From assembly GCA_026713405.1 (NCBI GenBank), contig JAPOON010000325.1, forward strand, positions 1 to 10,501: 10,501 nt of DNA. Direction: 5' to 3'. The translations under genes were made by a program, and so were the position numbers. Under the pieces are notes generated by a model that was not told where the DNA came from, did not search any database, and worked only from the letters and a program-made list of their open reading frames with translations. Within the stretch, counting starts at the first letter, position 1, and every line of letters starts with the position of its first letter. Positions 6,769 to 10,501 of the stretch are shown here, one piece after another. The DNA comes from Gammaproteobacteria bacterium. Lineage in GTDB: Bacteria > Pseudomonadota > Gammaproteobacteria > Pseudomonadales > Azotimanducaceae_A.

Positions 6769-7389
6769 TCAGTCGCCCAGGCCCACGCCGTTCAACAGCG
6801 CGGCGACGCCCTCGGCCGAGTTGCGCTTGACTTCGAGGTAGCGCTCGGCGTCGGATGCCTTTGCCGCTTGCAGCGCTGCATCTTCCGCGGTGAACTCCTT
6901 GGGCCAGTAGCACAGCTCCAGGGCAATGCCGTTCGGGTCGGTAAAATAGACCGATCGTGCCCAGGTATCACTGGTGTGTTCCGGGCCGACCTGCAGCTCG
7001 GACATGTCGTGGTTGGTTACATCGCTGCACTCGATGCCCTTGGCGCGAAGGCGCTGAACGTATTCCTCGATCTTGTCTTCCGGAACCTGAAAGGCAATGT
7101 GGTTCATGGAGCCCACGGCAGAGGTCAGGTCCGAGCCCTGAGACGCGACGCCGGGCGATGCTTCAGGCGCATCGGGAAACCAGAAGAACGCCAATGTGTC
7201 GCCATTGCCGATATCGAAGAAGAAATGCTGGCCCATGCCGTGCGGCAGATCGATTGCCTTGAACAGGGGCATGCCCAGTACGTTCGAATAGAAGTCGACC
7301 GTTTCATCCATGTCTTTCGCCACCAGGGCCACGTGGTGAAGACCTTCAAATGTGAATTCCGTGTTTGGCTCGCGATGATTCTTGGCCAC
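6769..7389 (-). CDS. VOC-family metalloenzyme (glyoxalase / extradiol dioxygenase-like)
   Basis: The 206-residue product carries two beta-alpha-beta-beta-beta modules of the vicinal oxygen chelate superfamily. Module one opens with FEGLHHVALVAKDMDETVDFY (His19 before VAL). Module two opens with MNHIAFQVPEDKIEEY (His97) and closes with FTDPNGIALELCYWP (Glu158). This His/His/Glu set matches the metal triad of type I extradiol dioxygenases and related lyases and isomerases. The length is that of a single-pair VOC protein, shorter than classic catechol extradiol dioxygenases (about 290-310). Cleavage or isomerisation of a vicinal-oxygen substrate is therefore likely, but the exact reaction is open. 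A GTG start at 7389 is supported by AAGGAG 6 nt upstream. A 40-residue Ala-rich helical tail follows the second module. Its position beside a zinc methyltransferase-like gene and two importers suggests a catabolic role (inference). Confidence 0.9.
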   Translation of the reverse strand: MAKNHREPNTEFTFEGLHHVALVAKDMDETVDFYSNVLGMPLFKAIDLPHGMGQHFFFDIGNGDTLAFFWFPDAPEASPGVASQGSDLTSAVGSMNHIAFQVPEDKIEEYVQRLRAKGIECSDVTNHDMSELQVGPEHTSDTWARSVYFTDPNGIALELCYWPKEFTAEDAALQAAKASDAERYLEVKRNSAEGVAALLNGVGLGD

Positions 7390-7448
7390 GGTTTACTCCT
7401 TTGCGCAGGTTATCGGATAAGGGGTGCACCAATTGATGGCCTGCCGAC

Positions 7449-7476
7449 CATATAACAGGCTTTCCAACATCGCCAA
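7449..7476 (-). promoter_or_regulatory. Possible promoter upstream of the VOC gene
   Basis: Minus-strand TTGGCG (7471-7476) and TATATG (7449-7454) are separated by 16 bp, each matching four of six consensus bases. They lie in the 146-bp gap between the upstream receptor and the VOC gene, about 60 bp before its GTG. If real, the enzyme genes can be transcribed independently of the upstream receptor. Confidence 0.3.
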
Positions 7477-7535
7477 TTGCCGCCGCTGACTCGCCACGGA
7501 TTTGCCGAAGGCTGTCTTCTCAAGGTTGTGCTGCT

Positions 7536-9968
7536 TCAGCCGCCGAAGCGATAGTTTACCTTCATGCCCCAGATGCGCGGGTGCGGCCGCAGGCGGAATC
7601 CGCTGTAGCCGAAATTCTCGCCGGTGCCCGTGAAATACGCTTCGTCGGTCAGGTTCTCCACGTAGGCCACCAATTCCCAGTCCTCGCTGGGCTGGATGCC
7701 GATCCGCAGGTTCAGGAGATGCACATCGGGCGTGCGGAACGGAGAGCCGTCGCTGCGGTCCGGTACCTGCGCGATGGGGACCTGCTGCGTCAGCGGATCT
7801 GCGTAGATGACAGCTCCGCTCGTCTGCCGGTAGGTGACGTCTTCGATGGTGGAGAACTGGGAGTCCCTGTAGATCCACTCCAGCCTTGCCCAACCGTCCC
7901 AGCGATCGAGCCGGAAGCTGTAGTCCGCCGCCATGCTCCAGGACAGCTCCGGCGCCCGGGGCAGGGGCTCGCCCTTCAGGTTCACGAACAGGTTGCCGCT
8001 CAGGCGCGCCACATCGTCGCTCTTGATTTCGGTGTCGACGTAGCCCAGTCCTGCTGTGATGCTCAGGTTGCCGTTGATCAGGGCCGCCAGTTCCGCCTCG
8101 AATCCGACGGCGCGCGCTTCCTCGACGTTGATGGTGAGTTCGACGTTGGTGGTGGGGTCGCCGGGCACCAGGAAGAAAAATGTTTCCAGTTGCAGGTCTG
8201 TCCAATCGACGTAGAAAGCCGAGGCGTTGAAGCGCGCCCGTCCGTCGAGCAACGTGGACTTCACGCCCAGTTCGTAGTTCCACAGCTTCTCCGCGGCAAA
8301 CGGTTCGTCGATGGCGGAGTTGTCGGCGCCGTTGCGCCCGAGCGAAAAGCCGCCGGCCTTGTAACCCCGGGAGACGGTGCCGTACAGGGTGGCATCCGGG
8401 GAAACCTCGTAGGAAACGGCAATGCGGGGCGAGAAGTTGTCGAATGTTCTGTCGTTCCCGATCTCCGCCGTCGGCACGATGTCGTTGGGCCAGCGCGGCC
8501 CGCCGGTCGGGCCGAGGGGGAAGAAGGCGTAGTCGACGTCGTCGGAGGTATAGCGTCCGCCCAGGGTGAGATCGAGGCGGTCGTTGACCTTAAGGGTGAG
8601 GTCGGCGAATACCGCGATGCTCTTCAGCTCGAAGTCGTCCCGTTGGCAGGCCAGGCAGAACGGCCGGCCGAAGACGTCGTTCAGGAAGGTAGGCGGCAGC
8701 GAGCCGATTGCAGCGTGGTCCACGCCGCCGACGGTGGTCGTCGTTCCCAACTGCACGTTGCTGTCGATGGTCTTCTCGTCCCGGGCGTACATGGCGCCCA
8801 GGGTCCAGTCCAGCGTATCGGTCGATGCATCGACGCGCACCTCGGTGCTGAAGGAGGTGCCTTCCCGGGTCTGGTCGCGGAACACTACGTTTTCGGGGGC
8901 CAGGTCATTGTCGAATACGCGGTCGGTGTCGGTGTCGATCCAGCCGGTGATCCAGTTCAGCGTAGCCGCCTCGGAAAGATCGCGGCCGACCTTGAGAATG
9001 CCCGTCAACGTGGTGTTGTCGTTCTTCTCGCCGATGGCCGAGCGGCCGGTCTTGTTGCGGTTGTGGGGCCAGAACCCGGTGCCCGGGTCCACCGGATCGG
9101 TGAGGCCGCCGGATGGGCCGTTGAACAGGAAGGTGGCCACCGAGTCGGTGTCCCAGACTCCCGACGGCACGTTCTCGTCGTGCCCCTGCTGCTCGTCGGT
9201 GACCATCCACATCAGGTCGACGGTGGTGGCGTCGTCCGGCAGCCAGCGGGCGGCGGCCCGCCCCATGACGTATTCGTGGCCTGAGTCGCCGCCGCCGGGG
9301 ACGATGTTCTCCACCAGGCCGCCGGAATCCTCATAGTAGAGCACGGCGCGCAGGAAGAAGGTCTCCGCGACCGGCAGGTTCACCATGCCGCTGAAGTCGT
9401 ATTGCTCGCTCGCGCCCTCGAAGGAGCGGGCGCCAACGCTGAGACTGGCGTCGAAATCTTCGGCGGGCTTGCGGGTGGTGAGGTTGAGGGCGCCACCCAC
9501 GGCGTTGCGGCCGAAATAGGTGCCCTGGGGTCCGCGCAGCACCTCGATGCGTTCCAGGTCCTGCAACTGCGGATTGATGGTTCCCTGGCCCACGGAAGCG
9601 ACGCTGAACTCGTCCAGGTAGACGCCGATGGACTGGATGAAGGAGGTTTCGTCGGTATTGATGTTGCTCACGCCGCGCATGGCGATGCTGATGCCGCGGC
9701 TGCCCACCTGCCCGTCCTCGGTGTAGCTGACGTTCGGCGTCAGGTTGAGGTAGTGGGTGGCTTCGGTGATGTTGGAAGCTTCCAGCGTATCGCCCGTGAA
9801 GGCGGTGACCGCCACCGGCACTTCCTGGATGTTCTGTTCGCGGCGCTGGGCGGTGACGATGATTTCCTCGAGCACCGCATCGTCCTGCGCCCGGGCGGGC
9901 TGGACGCCGGGGGCGAGCAGGGCAATTGCGAGGACCAGTGTCACCGGGCCGGCCGTTTGCGTGTTCAT
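7536..9968 (-). CDS. TonB-dependent outer-membrane receptor (second copy)
   Basis: An 810-residue outer-membrane importer, divergent in sequence from the one at 3139-5463 but of the same architecture. Signal peptide with hydrophobic LVLAIALLAPG and a cleavage-like ARAQ near residue 28. The plug follows: EEIIVTAQRREQ (about 34-45), EVPVAVTAFTGDTLE, ISIAMRGVSN, GVYLDEFSVA, IEVLRGPQGTYFGRNAVGG. The barrel has VSRGYKAGGFS, NYELGVKSTLLDGR and a final NYRFGG. It probably binds a scarce organic ligand at the cell surface for TonB-driven uptake; the ligand is unknown. No N-terminal signalling domain is present. A CxxC pair (Cys438, Cys441; PFCLACQRDD) sits in a predicted outer loop, which is unusual for this family. 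ATG 9968 has GGAGG 8 nt upstream. It would be the first gene of the minus-strand block, before the VOC and MetE-like genes. Confidence 0.95.
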   Translation of the reverse strand: MNTQTAGPVTLVLAIALLAPGVQPARAQDDAVLEEIIVTAQRREQNIQEVPVAVTAFTGDTLEASNITEATHYLNLTPNVSYTEDGQVGSRGISIAMRGVSNINTDETSFIQSIGVYLDEFSVASVGQGTINPQLQDLERIEVLRGPQGTYFGRNAVGGALNLTTRKPAEDFDASLSVGARSFEGASEQYDFSGMVNLPVAETFFLRAVLYYEDSGGLVENIVPGGGDSGHEYVMGRAAARWLPDDATTVDLMWMVTDEQQGHDENVPSGVWDTDSVATFLFNGPSGGLTDPVDPGTGFWPHNRNKTGRSAIGEKNDNTTLTGILKVGRDLSEAATLNWITGWIDTDTDRVFDNDLAPENVVFRDQTREGTSFSTEVRVDASTDTLDWTLGAMYARDEKTIDSNVQLGTTTTVGGVDHAAIGSLPPTFLNDVFGRPFCLACQRDDFELKSIAVFADLTLKVNDRLDLTLGGRYTSDDVDYAFFPLGPTGGPRWPNDIVPTAEIGNDRTFDNFSPRIAVSYEVSPDATLYGTVSRGYKAGGFSLGRNGADNSAIDEPFAAEKLWNYELGVKSTLLDGRARFNASAFYVDWTDLQLETFFFLVPGDPTTNVELTINVEEARAVGFEAELAALINGNLSITAGLGYVDTEIKSDDVARLSGNLFVNLKGEPLPRAPELSWSMAADYSFRLDRWDGWARLEWIYRDSQFSTIEDVTYRQTSGAVIYADPLTQQVPIAQVPDRSDGSPFRTPDVHLLNLRIGIQPSEDWELVAYVENLTDEAYFTGTGENFGYSGFRLRPHPRIWGMKVNYRFGG

Positions 9969-10296
9969 GTATTGATCCTCCCTGGGCCGATGATCTACAC
10001 GAGCGACAACGACGGCAATCGCAGTCCTGCCCTGTATAGATTATCGCGCCTGGGCGAGAAGGGGGAAAGTCGGGGAGGCGGACAAGGCGCGTCGCCTGGC
10101 GGCCACGCGATCGAGTTGCTCCGCGGCTTGGAGACGTTGTTCGAAGGTGCGACTCATCTGTCCACATAAAGGCCGTTCAAGAATTCCAGACGGTCGCCGG
10201 GGGTCTGCCCGGGATTGGCGTGCGTGCGTTCCGGTGCGCGGGACACGTCGGCGCCGCAGGTGGTATTGTCAATGCGAATTAACATTGGAGGTGGGC
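9969..10296. other. 328-bp divergent intergenic region
   Basis: This gap separates the minus-strand receptor from the plus-strand membrane-protein gene and should hold both promoters. For the receptor, minus-strand GATAAT (10040-10045) and the overlapping TATACA (10033-10038) are candidate -10 elements, but neither has a convincing -35. For the plus-strand gene, AT-rich sequence lies at 10264-10285, just before its GGAGG. Two short minus-strand frames (10285-10154, 43 residues; 10157-10041, 38 residues) overlap by ATGA; neither has a clear ribosome-binding site or a recognised family. No RNA gene or strong repeat was seen. Confidence 0.4.
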
Positions 10297-10501
10297 GTGA
10301 AGGGCATTATCGTTCGTACCCTGATCATTGCCCTGGGCATCTGGGTGGCGGGCAAGCTCGTGGACGGCATTCATGTCGCATCATTCGGCTCGCTGATGTT
10401 TGCGGCGATCGCACTCGGTCTCATAAACGCGCTTATCCGTCCGCTGATCGTGCTGCTCACGCTGCCCTTCACGCTGCTCACGCTGGGGCTGTTTCTGCTG
10501 A
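10297..10501 (+). CDS. YvlD/phage holin superfamily IV-like small membrane protein (3' end missing)
   Basis: A GTG start at 10297 is supported by GGAGG 5 nt upstream; 68 codons are present before the window ends. The sequence begins with a hydrophobic helix (TLIIALGIWVAGKLV), then a short DGIHV turn, a second helix (SLMFAAIALGLINALI), the charged RPLI break and a third helix (LLTLPFTLLTLGLFLL). The order helix, NALIRPL, LTLPxTLLTLGLF is the signature of the COG1950/YvlD family (Pfam phage holin 4 superfamily), four-helix inner-membrane proteins of about 110-130 residues. Despite the name, most are chromosomal and unrelated to lysis; their function is unclear and often linked to envelope stress. 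It is transcribed away from the receptor block and is probably an unrelated flanking gene. Confidence 0.9.
   Translation, partial: MKGIIVRTLIIALGIWVAGKLVDGIHVASFGSLMFAAIALGLINALIRPLIVLLTLPFTLLTLGLFLL

Noticed and set aside
7581..9284. Very long plus-strand open frame (567 codons) opposite the upstream receptor gene
   Set aside because: Antisense shadow of a GC-rich gene; its translation is low-complexity and family-less, while the minus strand encodes a complete receptor.

Overview
The window comes from a GC-rich Gram-negative bacterium. Two full-length TonB-dependent outer-membrane receptors require an outer membrane. The gene style (receptors beginning their plug with EEIIVTA, a bacterial class I-type P450, an SMP-30 lactonase-like protein) suits a Proteobacterium, probably gamma or alpha. 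The genus cannot be read from the sequence.

Layout. Plus strand, 1-558: 3' part of an SMP-30/gluconolactonase-like gene, closed by a hairpin. About 559-1138 holds no intact gene. It carries the C-terminal remnant of an aldo/keto reductase on the minus strand (673-855) and then a CGGAA motif repeated at an exact 22-bp pitch (911-998), which may be a decayed IS end. Next on the plus strand are a small P-loop kinase-like gene with no ordinary start codon before its Walker A motif (about 1139-1684), a possible 23-codon leader ORF overlapping the next start by ATGA (1748-1819), and a complete cytochrome P450 (1816-3126). The P450 meets a convergent minus-strand block with only 12 bp between stop codons.

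The minus-strand block, in transcription order, is TonB-dependent receptor (9968-7536), VOC-family metalloenzyme (7389-6769), MetE/UROD-fold zinc methyltransferase-like protein (6676-5570) and a second TonB-dependent receptor (5463-3139). Gaps are 92-146 bp, so this may be one operon or several closely spaced units. Upstream, a 328-bp gap separates it from a divergent, truncated YvlD/holin-superfamily-IV-like membrane protein gene (10297 to the edge).

How it may work together (inference): two outer-membrane importers bracket two cytoplasmic enzymes and face a P450, with a lactonase-like gene and an aldo/keto reductase remnant nearby. This looks like an accessory uptake-and-catabolism locus for a scarce organic compound. 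No substrate can be named, and the P450's ferredoxin and reductase partners are not in the window. No RNA gene, CRISPR array or intact transposase was seen.
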